From the NCBI GenBank assembly GCA_964388665.1, contig CAYMBJ010000017.1, positions 1-61,070 on the forward strand: a stretch of 61,070 nucleotides of DNA, read 5' to 3'. The translations under genes and the position numbers were made by a program. This DNA is from CALCCV01 sp964388665. GTDB taxonomy: Bacteria; Bdellovibrionota; Bdellovibrionia; Bdellovibrionales; Bdellovibrionaceae. Below, in pieces: positions 18,079 to 26,409 of this stretch. Every line of letters starts with the position of its first letter. The stretch's first letter is position 1. Under the pieces are notes generated by a model. The model did no database searches and was not told the DNA's origin. It saw nothing but the letters and a program-made list of their open reading frames with translations.

Positions 18079-18252
18079 GGTTCAAGGCGTAATTCTCATC
18101 GAAAATAAACCTTACAAGCACATTAAGAGGGGGCTGTCCCTGGCGATGGTGTGCAAGCTCAGCTCGTACTGAGAAGCCTAAAGTCGCTATAATGGCCACC
18201 CACCTAGAGCAAGAGGTTTATATTTCAGAGTGGCCTTGAGCCTTTCTTTTTT
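18079..18252 (+). ncRNA. ssrS: 6S RNA
   Basis: 6S RNA mimics an open promoter and binds RNA polymerase holoenzyme. The region is about 174 bases, the usual size. Ends pair as a closing stem: GGTTCAAGGC (18079-18088) with GCCTTGAGCC (18233-18242). The middle contains CTGAGAAGCCTAAA, close to the conserved CGAGAAGCCTTAAA of proteobacterial 6S RNA, preceded by GCTCAGCTCG and followed by CCACCTAGAGCAAGAGGTT, which resembles CACCTTGAACCAAGGGTT of E. coli. A sigma-70-type promoter lies just upstream and a U-tract just after. Recognised by sequence and structure by eye; a covariance-model search would settle it. Confidence 0.85.
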
Positions 18253-18253
18253 T
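18233..18253 (+). terminator. 3' end of the 6S RNA gene
   Basis: The 3' arm of the closing stem (18233-18242) is followed at once by TTTCTTTTTTT, so the closing stem probably also serves as the terminator hairpin. Confidence 0.5.
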
Positions 18254-18260
18254 CCGGTCA

Positions 18261-18290
18261 GTTTTTACTGATTGGTTTTTACTGATCAGT
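18261..18290 (+). repeat. Two direct repeats and a palindrome after 6S RNA
   Basis: GTTTTTACTGAT occurs at 18261-18272 and again at 18275-18286, a 14-base step. The second copy runs into the palindrome ACTGATCAGT (18281-18290). The rest of 18291-18477 contains no gene that I can support. The repeats might be an operator for the next gene, but that is a guess. Confidence 0.5.
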
Positions 18291-18477
18291 GCAATCCAGT
18301 ATAGGCCTCGCTAGGGCAATCCTGAGCGGAGTTGGCCAGTCCCGACCTGAATCTAGTGGTCGACCAAGGTGAAGCAAATTGGTGAAGAAATTGATTGTAT
18401 GTACTGCTATCGTAGATCAAATCGAGACAAGCATCTTTCCTTTTAGGATGTCGATATAAAATCCGATAAAATAAGCT

Positions 18478-20349
18478 ATGAAAAGACTCTCAAAAATTTC
18501 TACATTTTTGGCGTTGGTATTCTTGTTTTTGCAGGTGTCTTGCGCTCCCAATTTGCCCTCTCCAGGCGGTGGATCCAGCGGCCCGGCGGAGGCCTTGGAG
18601 CCGGCGTTCTGTTCAACGGTCACCACCTACTCGGGTGGCATCACTGCAACCGGAAATGCCATTTTCTATTATCGACCATTGCAAATCACCGGATCAACGG
18701 TTGACGGCTTGAGTGGCACACCAACTAGCCTCGGAATTCCCAATGCTGAAATTGCTGTTTATAATTCAAGTGAAGCCATCGTGCAGTGTGGAGTCACTAA
18801 TGAAGATGGATCCTTCTCTTTAAGTCTCCCGGCGGGCGCAGCGTCTTATCGAATTGCAGTGTTCTCGCGGTCCTATAATAATCTACTGAAGGCCAGCGTG
18901 CTCAACACCATATATGACAATTTACCATATGGGATTGCCAAAAATTTTACTGTAGCAGCCTCTGACACCACCTATAATGTGGGGACACTCTCCGCAAAAG
19001 CGCGACTCACAGAGTCTGCAAATTTAGAGGGTGGCGCATTCAATATCTTGTACAATATCTACCGCGCCAATCGATATATCCGCAGTCAAGGTGGCAACTC
19101 AGGCTATGTTGCACCCAAGGTCATTGCTTATTGGAAGGCTGGCTTCAATCCCACTGCTTACACCGGTGGTGGCGCAGGTTCTTCATTCTACAGACCTGGC
19201 ACCTCCAAACTTTACATTTTGGGTGGTGATCAGGGCAGCGTTAAGAACACCGACACAGACCACTTTGACGATTACATCATTCTTCACGAGTATGGGCATT
19301 TTCTTGAAGATATGAATGGCAAAGCAGATTCGCCTGGTGGGCAGCACAACGGCAACGCAATCTTAGATCCGCGATTGGCGTGGAGTGAGGGCTGGGCCAA
19401 CTTTTTTGCGGTGTCTGTTATCTCCTTTGACCAGCCCACACGCGTCGGGCTTTACACAGACACAACCGGTTTTTTGACCGATCCAAGCGAGCCAGGATCT
19501 ACAGGTGGCATCATCTATTCATACAATCTAACTAGCCCCGCCGCGAGTGCGGTGTTTGACTCCCCAAGCGGTTCGAGCTCTGCGGACCGTCCCACCACCA
19601 CATTTTCTGGCGAAGGGACCTTTCGTGAAATTTCGATTTCGCGCACTCTTTTCAAGGGGACAATGACTGCCGTGCAAAGTGCGGCATATGGTGCCAGCAT
19701 TCCCTTTTCGGCGATGTGGGGAACATTTATCAATGCTGCAGGTTTTGCTGGCACGGGGGCCTATTTCAAAAACATAGGCCTTTTTAATCAGTATCTGTTT
19801 TCTGGCTATTCGGCCACCCTACCAACAGAACTTAGCGATTATGAAACAAAGTCTCTAGCTGACGAAAAGCAAAACAAAAATACAAAAGACTATGCCAATC
19901 CAGTGGTCGTCCAAAGCGCCAGTTGTGGAAATGTACTTATGAAACCCAGAAGTGAAATTGGCGGAATTTCAAATCAGTTCCTTTCAAATGACTTTTATTT
20001 TTTCTATCATGATGGTAGCCAGACGGGCATCACACTCACCTATTCGCAAGTTTCTGGAACGCCCGTCGACCTCGACTTGATTCTTCTAAAAGACGATTAC
20101 GTTTATATTGAAGAGGCGGCAGAACGGGCGGGAGTGGCCAACTCCAGTTATGCGGCACGAAGCAAACGTCGCTACCCTACGATTGAGTCTGGTAGTGAGT
20201 ACATCAGCCTAATAGGAGTTCCTGTGGGACGTTATTTGATCGACGTCAAGGCCAACGGAATTGACGACATACTGTCGAGTTCAAATGTAAACTACTATTT
20301 GACGATCAACAATGCGACTACCACGCAGTATCTTTGTCCACAGTACTGA
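18478..20349 (+). CDS. Metalloprotease-like lipoprotein
   Basis: A 623-residue lipoprotein: the signal ends FLFLQVSC with Cys22, followed by a short Pro/Gly spacer. Residues about 65-150 look like a carboxypeptidase-regulatory-type beta domain (IAVYNSSEAIVQCGVTNEDG). The centre contains a zinc motif HEYGH (His270, Glu271, His274), then WSEGWANFF about 30 residues on, in which Glu304 is a likely third ligand. The C-terminal 130 residues look like a strand-rich domain (PVDLDLILLKDDYVYIEE), similar in feel to PPC domains. I infer an outer-membrane-anchored zinc peptidase. The next gene starts 12 bases downstream and probably encodes a partner. No clear ribosome-binding site precedes the start. 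Confidence 0.8.
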   Translation: MKRLSKISTFLALVFLFLQVSCAPNLPSPGGGSSGPAEALEPAFCSTVTTYSGGITATGNAIFYYRPLQITGSTVDGLSGTPTSLGIPNAEIAVYNSSEAIVQCGVTNEDGSFSLSLPAGAASYRIAVFSRSYNNLLKASVLNTIYDNLPYGIAKNFTVAASDTTYNVGTLSAKARLTESANLEGGAFNILYNIYRANRYIRSQGGNSGYVAPKVIAYWKAGFNPTAYTGGGAGSSFYRPGTSKLYILGGDQGSVKNTDTDHFDDYIILHEYGHFLEDMNGKADSPGGQHNGNAILDPRLAWSEGWANFFAVSVISFDQPTRVGLYTDTTGFLTDPSEPGSTGGIIYSYNLTSPAASAVFDSPSGSSSADRPTTTFSGEGTFREISISRTLFKGTMTAVQSAAYGASIPFSAMWGTFINAAGFAGTGAYFKNIGLFNQYLFSGYSATLPTELSDYETKSLADEKQNKNTKDYANPVVVQSASCGNVLMKPRSEIGGISNQFLSNDFYFFYHDGSQTGITLTYSQVSGTPVDLDLILLKDDYVYIEEAAERAGVANSSYAARSKRRYPTIESGSEYISLIGVPVGRYLIDVKANGIDDILSSSNVNYYLTINNATTTQYLCPQY

Positions 20350-20361
20350 GGGAGATTACGG

Positions 20362-21117
20362 ATGCGCTTACACAAAAAACTGGCCAACACTTTGATTGCA
20401 AAAAAACGAATGAGTGTTTTTCTATTCGGTATGGCCTGTTTGGGTTTAGCTTTGCTTCTTGATCATCCACAGGGCGCGGAAGTCTTTACTCTTGGCTCTC
20501 GCGACTTGGCCTCCAGTGAGGTGCCGTTTGATGTTTTGCAAAGACTCAATTCGAAATCCTTAGCGCCTGTTCAAGTCGCCGTGAAAGAGATTCAACGTTC
20601 GGGATTTTTTGCGACGGATGTGACTCTAAGAGTGTATGTTAGGATCAATCACGCGGAGTACACTCAGGGAGAGGTGATTTGGAATATTCCGGACTCTCTG
20701 CAAATTGAAGACGGTGATGAACACGTTTACCTTCCGGAAAATAGCGCTTTCAAGGTGCTTAGCTTCGACATTTCGATTCGAAGGCTTTCTGACTTGCAAA
20801 ACCCCGAAGTGTCGGTTCAAGCAAAAGCCCTTGTTCGCGGCAATGAATTTTCTAACTCGGTGGTTTATACTCTCAATCACGAGAAGACCTTAGAGGCGCA
20901 CATGAAGCGAAGGTATGAAAAGGCGCAATTGCGCAAAGCCCAAGAAGGACTGCATCAACGGGATTTGGCACAGAGTTCAGATGCCGATGGACCTTCAGAG
21001 ACCGAGATTGATTCCGATTCCGATTCCGATTCGAATTTGCGTGACTCGAAAGCAGATGGTCAGCAAAGCAAGCGCTCACAAAATGGCCCTAATGGTCGAC
21101 TGAGATTCTTTCGCTGA
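20362..21117 (+). CDS. Exported or membrane-anchored protein, partner of the metalloprotease-like protein
   Basis: A 251-residue protein with an N-terminal hydrophobic segment (about residues 17-34) that is either a signal peptide or an anchor. Residues about 40-175 form a strand-rich domain (VTLRVYVRINHAEY, AFKVLSFDISIRRL). Then comes a basic helix with repeated Lys/Arg/Glu, and a low-complexity acidic tail with a DSDSDSDS run and a basic C-terminus. It starts 12 bases after the lipoprotein gene, so the two are co-expressed. I do not recognise a family. Confidence 0.65.
   Translation: MRLHKKLANTLIAKKRMSVFLFGMACLGLALLLDHPQGAEVFTLGSRDLASSEVPFDVLQRLNSKSLAPVQVAVKEIQRSGFFATDVTLRVYVRINHAEYTQGEVIWNIPDSLQIEDGDEHVYLPENSAFKVLSFDISIRRLSDLQNPEVSVQAKALVRGNEFSNSVVYTLNHEKTLEAHMKRRYEKAQLRKAQEGLHQRDLAQSSDADGPSETEIDSDSDSDSNLRDSKADGQQSKRSQNGPNGRLRFFR
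21010..21033 (+). repeat. Hexanucleotide repeat encoding Asp-Ser
   Basis: GATTCC is repeated three times plus a partial fourth copy (GATTCG), within the acidic tail of the preceding gene. Copy-number change would alter the length of the Asp-Ser run without breaking the frame. Confidence 0.7.
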
Positions 21118-21203
21118 TCTGCGAAGGGCCCATTCCAGAGCTTGACAGATTGGCTTCTGGGTTCGAACCTTATCCCAATCTATTTTTCTTTTGGGAGCGA
21201 TCT

Positions 21204-21617
21204 ATGAAAGTTTTTTCCGTTGCACTTGTGTTTGGTCTCGCGCTTTTTTCGCCAACATCGTTTTCGAGTGAAGGTGAAATCTCGGGAACGGTCAGCTTGG
21301 CCAAGGCTGCGGCGGGCAATCCTGCCCCAACGGGGATTTTGTATATATTTGCAAGAACCTACTCGAAAACGCCCGCAGCGGGAGGACCTCCGGCGGCAGT
21401 TCTAAGGATTCCCAGTCCAAAATTCCCAGTCAGCTTTAAGTTGACCTCGCAAAACATGATGATGCCAGGAACCAAATTCCAAGGCCCATTTTCTATTCAC
21501 GCCAGACTCTCGCCGTCGGGAGATGCTTCTGATAAATCTGGACTCTCTGGGCAGACTCAGGCAAGTCAGGCCATTGAAGTCGGTGCTAAGGATTTAAAAA
21601 TAGAACTCGCAAAATAG
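21204..21617 (+). CDS. Exported protein resembling the CcmI C-terminal domain
   Basis: A 137-residue exported protein. The signal peptide is MKVFSVALVFGLALF with cleavage after about residue 19-21. The mature part (EISGTVSL, ILYIFARTY, PAAVLRIPSPKFPVSFKL, PGTKFQGPFSIHARLSPSG) follows the pattern of the periplasmic C-terminal domain of cytochrome c biogenesis protein CcmI/CcmH, here as a stand-alone protein. The ATG at 21204 has GGGAG 7 bases upstream. No other cytochrome c maturation gene is in the window, so its actual role is open. Confidence 0.68.
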   Translation: MKVFSVALVFGLALFSPTSFSSEGEISGTVSLAKAAAGNPAPTGILYIFARTYSKTPAAGGPPAAVLRIPSPKFPVSFKLTSQNMMMPGTKFQGPFSIHARLSPSGDASDKSGLSGQTQASQAIEVGAKDLKIELAK

Positions 21618-21663
21618 ACTCATTGGCCTGAGAGTCTTAGCACTCGAAGACAAAGGGGTTTTC

Positions 21664-22281
21664 TTAGGATTTGAACCACCCGGTAAAACTTGATCGAGTT
21701 TGGAGACTTAGGCAGACTTCATGCTCAACCTCCTCGCTCAAGAAGCAAACGAGCTTGCCCCCGATGGGTTCAATATCTTCCTGGTTATGCTCTCCATGCA
21801 TTCGCAAGCATCCACCATCTTCCCTCTGCCAATTCAGATTGAGATATAGGATCAAAGAAACAATGCGATTATTGTTTAGGTTCAATGAGTCTTTGTGTTT
21901 GGAATAAAATCCACCACTAGGATAAACGGCGTAGTGACCTTCGAAACTGCGAAGACCCAAGAAAGTTTGACGATTGAAAGCCGTTTTTAAGGATTCCAAC
22001 TTTGTCCACAACTTCTCTTGAGCCTTTGTCTTTGCTTGATGATCTAACCAGTGAACCTCGTCGCGCCTCACAGTGTCTCGCACCAGTCCCTGGCGACCCT
22101 GGCCAACGGCGGCTCTCCGGAATCCACCAGAAGCGTAGATCGAGTCCAAATCGGAACGCAATTCCACCAGCTCTTGTGGCGTCAAATAGTCGGGACAGAT
22201 GCCTACACCTGTTTTTGCAAGTGAGGAGGCAATACTATTCGTTTTATCGTCCAGAGCTGCGATGTGAGAACTCTCAATCAT
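21664..22281 (-). CDS. 2-oxoglutarate/Fe(II) dioxygenase
   Basis: A 205-residue protein of the prolyl-4-hydroxylase/SM-20 type. The iron ligands are visible as HKD in YSKHKDSLN and a later His in EVEHEV, and the 2-oxoglutarate contact is the Arg in TRSSFTGWF, 10 residues further. The strand IVSLILYLNLNW and GGCLRMH are typical core strands. The enzyme would hydroxylate a protein side chain or small molecule. It lies at the far end of the SUF operon, which fits its need for iron, but the link is only positional. Confidence 0.85.
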   Translation of the reverse strand: MIESSHIAALDDKTNSIASSLAKTGVGICPDYLTPQELVELRSDLDSIYASGGFRRAAVGQGRQGLVRDTVRRDEVHWLDHQAKTKAQEKLWTKLESLKTAFNRQTFLGLRSFEGHYAVYPSGGFYSKHKDSLNLNNNRIVSLILYLNLNWQREDGGCLRMHGEHNQEDIEPIGGKLVCFLSEEVEHEVCLSLQTRSSFTGWFKS

Positions 22282-22390
22282 CGCCGATCATATAGCGGGA
22301 GCCTGTTAATTGCAATTGAGAACAGTTGCCGAGTTCACCAATATCTGAGCTGGTCAAATTCGCCTTTGAGTTAGTAACAGGTTCTCTCAT
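22274..22390 (-). CDS. Possible small gene between nfu and the dioxygenase
   Basis: An open frame ends at 22274, overlapping the start of the dioxygenase gene by 8 bases, and stays open back into nfu. The ATG at 22390 would give 38 residues but lacks a ribosome-binding site; a longer reading upstream would include CINWEDAETPICTHR, whose residue make-up looks plausible for protein. I cannot name a family. It may be chance. Confidence 0.2.
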   Translation of the reverse strand: MREPVTNSKANLTSSDIGELGNCSQLQLTGSRYMIGDD

Positions 22391-22487
22391 TATGAAGTTG
22401 GGCTCGGACGCCTGACTTCGATGAGTGCAAATGGGGGTCTCCGCATCCTCCCAATTGATGCATTTAGAAAATACTGAAAAGGTCGAC

Positions 22488-23048
22488 TTAAACGGGTACA
22501 ACTTCGATATGGTCGTTAAATTCGTCGCGCAGGATTCCTTCGATCGCGATGAGAGTGCCTGTGGTCGAAGATGGGCACGATCCACATGCCCCTTCGTAAA
22601 ACACGTGAAGCACATTGTTTTCATATTTTACTACTGTGATATCGCCGCCGTCGCCTTGAAGGCCAGGCCGGACAGTTCGATCAAGAATCTCTTCAATGGT
22701 GCGAACATCCTCCGGCAAGTGATCTCGTGATTGCGCCTTCATCTGTTCCTTATTGAAATCGGGTTTGTGAATTGGCAATCTTGTTTCGATCACTGAGCAG
22801 GCTTGCTTTTGAATTTCCTCGGGCTCTTCATCAAAGGCATGGGTGACAGTGATTACATTTTGAAAGAGATGGACCTGCTTGACTCCCTTGATCTGAAACA
22901 GTGCTTCGACTAAAGGTAGGCTTTTGGCATCCTCTGTTGAGGCATAGTTCGCTTTGCCTTCGAGTAATACGGGGCGGTCAAGAACGAACTTCCAGGCATT
23001 TGGATTAGGTGTCTGTTGGATCTTTATATCAACAAAGGGTGTTTCCAC
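22488..23048 (-). CDS. nfu: Nfu/NifU-type iron-sulfur carrier
   Basis: The protein carries Fe-S clusters to client proteins. The 186 residues combine an Nfu N-terminal domain (IQQTPNPNAWKFVLDRPVL, about 8-95) with a C-terminal NifU domain (RPGLQGDGGDITVV and FYEGACGSCPSS, with the cluster ligands in CGSC). It has a GTG start at 23048 with GGAG 7 bases upstream and overlaps sufS by 20 bases. It belongs to the SUF operon. Confidence 0.93.
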   Translation of the reverse strand: METPFVDIKIQQTPNPNAWKFVLDRPVLLEGKANYASTEDAKSLPLVEALFQIKGVKQVHLFQNVITVTHAFDEEPEEIQKQACSVIETRLPIHKPDFNKEQMKAQSRDHLPEDVRTIEEILDRTVRPGLQGDGGDITVVKYENNVLHVFYEGACGSCPSSTTGTLIAIEGILRDEFNDHIEVVPV

Positions 23049-24285
23049 AAATCATCTCCTGAGCTTTTGATAAGGCTTCTTTGAATTGCAAAATGTCTGC
23101 ATTGTTATTGTAAATCGAAAAAGAAATTCGCGCCGTTGCTGGAACCTTTAAGGCTCGCATCAGTGGCTGTGTGCAATGATGTCCACACCTCATTGCCACC
23201 CCCATATTGTCGACTATTGCTCCAATATCGGAGGCGTGAACGTCACGAATATTAAAGGACAGGATCGGGCCTTGAAAAGATTCGGGTCCATAAATTTCAA
23301 TATTTTTCCAGGCAGAAAGCACCTGTCGTGCGGACCTCCACAGTGTCTCTTCGTGCTCTCTGATAGCCGCAATAGGAAGTTGGCTCAGAAAATCAATGGC
23401 GGTGCCAAGACCAATAACACCTTCAATATTGGGAGTGCCCGCCTCAAATTTTTGTGGAGAATCCAAAAAAGTACTTTTCTCCTCGGTCACTTCGCGAATC
23501 TGGCTCCCACCAAATTGATAGGGATCCATGGAGTTGAGTAATTCAAGTTTTCCATACAGCACTCCAATGCCATAAGGTGCAAAGATCTTGTGTCCCGAAA
23601 AAACAAAAAAATCGCAATTCAAGTCTTGCACGTCAATTTTCTGACTCGAAACCGCCTGGGCTCCATCCACTAAGGTTGTGACTCCGGCTTGTCGACAGAG
23701 CTCAATCATCTTACGAATTGGCGGAGTTGTGCCCAAGGAGTTTGAGCACGCCGTAAAGGCGGCAATCTTTACGGGATTGGACTCTAAAAGATTGGCAAAG
23801 CTATCCAAGTCGATTTCGCCAGATCCGTTGATCTTCGCAAAAAGCACCCGAGCATCTTTGCGCTTGGCCAACTCTTGCCAAGGCACGATGTTGGAGTGGT
23901 GCTCCAATTGCGTGAGCAAGATAACGTCATTTTTCGAAATGGCTTTTTCGCCAAAGCTGGAGGCGACCAAATTAATTCCATCAGTGGTGCCCTTAACAAA
24001 AACAATAGAATTTTTATCACTAGCACCAATGAATTCTTTCGCCTTCTCACGCGTCTCTTCAAAAAATCCAGTGGCTTGATCACTCAAATAGTGAGCGCCA
24101 CGGTGAACATTGGCAGTTTCAAAACTTAAAAAATGTTCAACTCTATCCACTACGACTTTGGGTTTGAGAGTGGTGGCGGCAGAATCAAAATATGCCAAAG
24201 GACTGCCGTTAATTTTTTGATTGAGAGCTGGAAACTCATCTCGCAATTTCTTCAGATCAGTGATTGAATCCTTTGAGGCCATCAT
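23029..24285 (-). CDS. sufS: Cysteine desulfurase SufS
   Basis: SufS takes sulfur from cysteine and supplies it for Fe-S cluster building. The 418 residues carry the PLP lysine in FSGHKIFAPYGIGVLYGK, the upstream PLP motif TQLEHHSNIVPW and the persulfide cysteine near AMRCGHHCTQPLM. The N-terminal sequence DEFPALNQ is typical. The gene starts with ATG at 24285 and overlaps the sufD stop by 4 bases (ATGA). No sufE or sufU sulfur-transfer gene is seen in the operon, so that partner must lie elsewhere or be dispensable. Confidence 0.96.
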   Translation of the reverse strand: MMASKDSITDLKKLRDEFPALNQKINGSPLAYFDSAATTLKPKVVVDRVEHFLSFETANVHRGAHYLSDQATGFFEETREKAKEFIGASDKNSIVFVKGTTDGINLVASSFGEKAISKNDVILLTQLEHHSNIVPWQELAKRKDARVLFAKINGSGEIDLDSFANLLESNPVKIAAFTACSNSLGTTPPIRKMIELCRQAGVTTLVDGAQAVSSQKIDVQDLNCDFFVFSGHKIFAPYGIGVLYGKLELLNSMDPYQFGGSQIREVTEEKSTFLDSPQKFEAGTPNIEGVIGLGTAIDFLSQLPIAAIREHEETLWRSARQVLSAWKNIEIYGPESFQGPILSFNIRDVHASDIGAIVDNMGVAMRCGHHCTQPLMRALKVPATARISFSIYNNNADILQFKEALSKAQEMICGNTLC

Positions 24286-25643
24286 GTGTCCCCCTGTGCA
24301 TCATAGAAATCATCCATTTGCTGTCTCAAGGCCTCAGCTACAGGTTTGCAATCGATAGCCTGGAGTAGCTCTGCAACAAAGCCCCGCTTTAAAAGCTGGC
24401 GTGAAAGTTTTTCGGAGAGACCACGACTGCGCAAATAGAACAGCTCATCCTTGTTGATTTCGGCTGTGGCAGCTCCATGTTTGGCTTTGACATCATCCGC
24501 ATAGATTTGCAAGATTGGGCGAGCATTGAACTCAGACTTGTGATCAATAATCATGGCATTTGCCAACTGCTCGGCTTCAGATTTTTGTCCGGCCTTGGTG
24601 ATTCTAACAGAGCCAGTAAAGCCAAATTTTGAATTGTCATCAAGGACAGCTTTGTATTTTTGTTTAGAAAATGTTGATCGCTGCTGATGCTGAACATCAA
24701 GCAGTACATCGGTCTGCGCGCCTTTTGTTGTTAATAAAATACCGTTGAGCTCAACAGAGGCATTTTCGTCCACTAAGTGGGCCGTCGACTCTGTGCGAAG
24801 CCAGCCGGTCTTTGCGAATTGCAGAAATGAAGTGATTTTGGCCTCAGCTGCCACTGAGAAACCCATTTGTGTTCGCCAATGATCATTTTCTCCACTGAGG
24901 TAATGATCAAATATCTGCAGATGACTTTTTGAATCAGCAACGACATCGACCTCCAGTGACTGGTAGGACACAATGTCCTTTGAGCCATGGTGGACAAAAT
25001 AAATGGTGCACTTCGAATTTGCTGCAGCTCGAATTTTAAAACTCAGAGCCGTAGCCAAGGCCAACTTATCGGACTTGCTCTGATTTCCAATGGCAGAACT
25101 ATAAAGATGAATGGCTATTGGGCGTTCCATCTTTGCGCTCAAGTTAAGACCAAATCGCTTTCGCACGATTGCCGAGTGGTAGAGATGTAGGGTATCAGTA
25201 GCAACCTCAGTAGAAACGAAATGCCGATTTTCAAGAACAGCAGACCCTACAGATCGGGCACTCAGGCTTTCTTTGGGTCGGTCTGCCACTCCAACTTCTT
25301 CAGTGACTGTTACCGAGCCCAGGGTGTCGGAAATCTCTTGGACAAAAGTATCTTCATCAAAAAAAAGATTTAAAGCGCCCTCAATTTTTGGAGATGCAGA
25401 TGACCTCCTAGTAGCAGGGGAGCTTGCATCTGTGTTGGTGCCCAAATAGGGAACCAAATTTAATTTGGAAAGTACTGAGGTGTCGCAATACTTCCACTCT
25501 TCAATATTCTTTTTCGGCAAACCCTTTTCGGATACTTTTGTGAGTAGCGAACGTTTTTCCGCAATAGCAGATGGGGCCAACTTTGAGTTGGCCAAAAACT
25601 GTTCTGCTCCAGTCAACAATGGGATGGCTACTTTTGAATCCAA
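24282..25643 (-). CDS. sufD: SUF scaffold subunit SufD
   Basis: SufD forms the SufBC2D scaffold with SufB and SufC. The 453 residues contain the beta-helix core of the SufB/SufD family and the C-terminal motif AKHGAATAEINKDELFYLRSRGL in shortened form (HGAATAEINKDELFYL), as in SufD. Start: a TTG at 25643 with GGAGGG six bases upstream, overlapping sufC by 16 bases. Confidence 0.92.
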   Translation of the reverse strand: MDSKVAIPLLTGAEQFLANSKLAPSAIAEKRSLLTKVSEKGLPKKNIEEWKYCDTSVLSKLNLVPYLGTNTDASSPATRRSSASPKIEGALNLFFDEDTFVQEISDTLGSVTVTEEVGVADRPKESLSARSVGSAVLENRHFVSTEVATDTLHLYHSAIVRKRFGLNLSAKMERPIAIHLYSSAIGNQSKSDKLALATALSFKIRAAANSKCTIYFVHHGSKDIVSYQSLEVDVVADSKSHLQIFDHYLSGENDHWRTQMGFSVAAEAKITSFLQFAKTGWLRTESTAHLVDENASVELNGILLTTKGAQTDVLLDVQHQQRSTFSKQKYKAVLDDNSKFGFTGSVRITKAGQKSEAEQLANAMIIDHKSEFNARPILQIYADDVKAKHGAATAEINKDELFYLRSRGLSEKLSRQLLKRGFVAELLQAIDCKPVAEALRQQMDDFYDAQGDT

Positions 25644-26395
25644 TCGTAACCCTCCTTCTCAAGCTTGAGCGCCAAGTCAGGTCCGCCACTTTCGATAATT
25701 TTGCCGTCTGAAAAGACGTGAACAAAATCTGGTTTGATATAATCCAGTAGTCTTTGATAGTGAGTGATGAGGATGACAGCATTACTTTTATTGCGCAGTT
25801 TATTGATGCCATCAGAGACCACTCGTAAAGCATCAATATCTAGTCCAGAGTCAGTTTCATCTAAGATAGCGAGCCTTGGAGAGAGGACAGCCATTTGCAA
25901 AATTTCGTTTTTTTTCTTTTCGCCACCAGAAAAGCCAACATTCACTCCGCGCTGAAGAAAATCAGATTTCATCTGCAATAGTTGCAGTTTCTTATTCACG
26001 AAGTTGCGAAATTCGTCATCTGGCATGGGCTCGGCGCCCTGGTGCTCCAGCACGGAATTAAATGCCATTTGCAAAAAACTAAAATTTGAAACTCCAGGAA
26101 TTTCTACGGGATACTGGTAAGCCAAAAAAATGCCCTCTTTGGCGCGCTCATCTGGAGACAGACCCGCCAAGTCCTTCATCTTGAAATTAATTTCATATTC
26201 TATGTTACCCGAGGACACAGTGTAGTCGGGATGACCAGCAAGAATCTTTGAAAACGAACTCTTTCCTGAACCATTGGGTCCCATGAGCGCATGAACTTCA
26301 CCCGCATTGATTTGCAAATTCAATCCATTTACAACGATCTTTTCGCTTCCTTTGTCACCGACGCTTGCATGCAAATTCTTAATGTCCAACAGCAT
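25628..26395 (-). CDS. sufC: SUF ATPase SufC
   Basis: SufC is the ABC-type ATPase of the SUF scaffold. The 255 residues show Walker A GPNGSGKSS, the Q-loop region FLAYQYPVEIPGV, the signature FSGGEKKKNE, and Walker B with the D-loop LAILDETDSGLDIDAL. There is no membrane segment, as expected. The ATG at 26395 follows AGGAG. It lies between sufB and sufD. Confidence 0.97.
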   Translation of the reverse strand: MLLDIKNLHASVGDKGSEKIVVNGLNLQINAGEVHALMGPNGSGKSSFSKILAGHPDYTVSSGNIEYEINFKMKDLAGLSPDERAKEGIFLAYQYPVEIPGVSNFSFLQMAFNSVLEHQGAEPMPDDEFRNFVNKKLQLLQMKSDFLQRGVNVGFSGGEKKKNEILQMAVLSPRLAILDETDSGLDIDALRVVSDGINKLRNKSNAVILITHYQRLLDYIKPDFVHVFSDGKIIESGGPDLALKLEKEGYDWIQK

Positions 26396-26409
26396 AAATT
26401 TTCTGCTCC

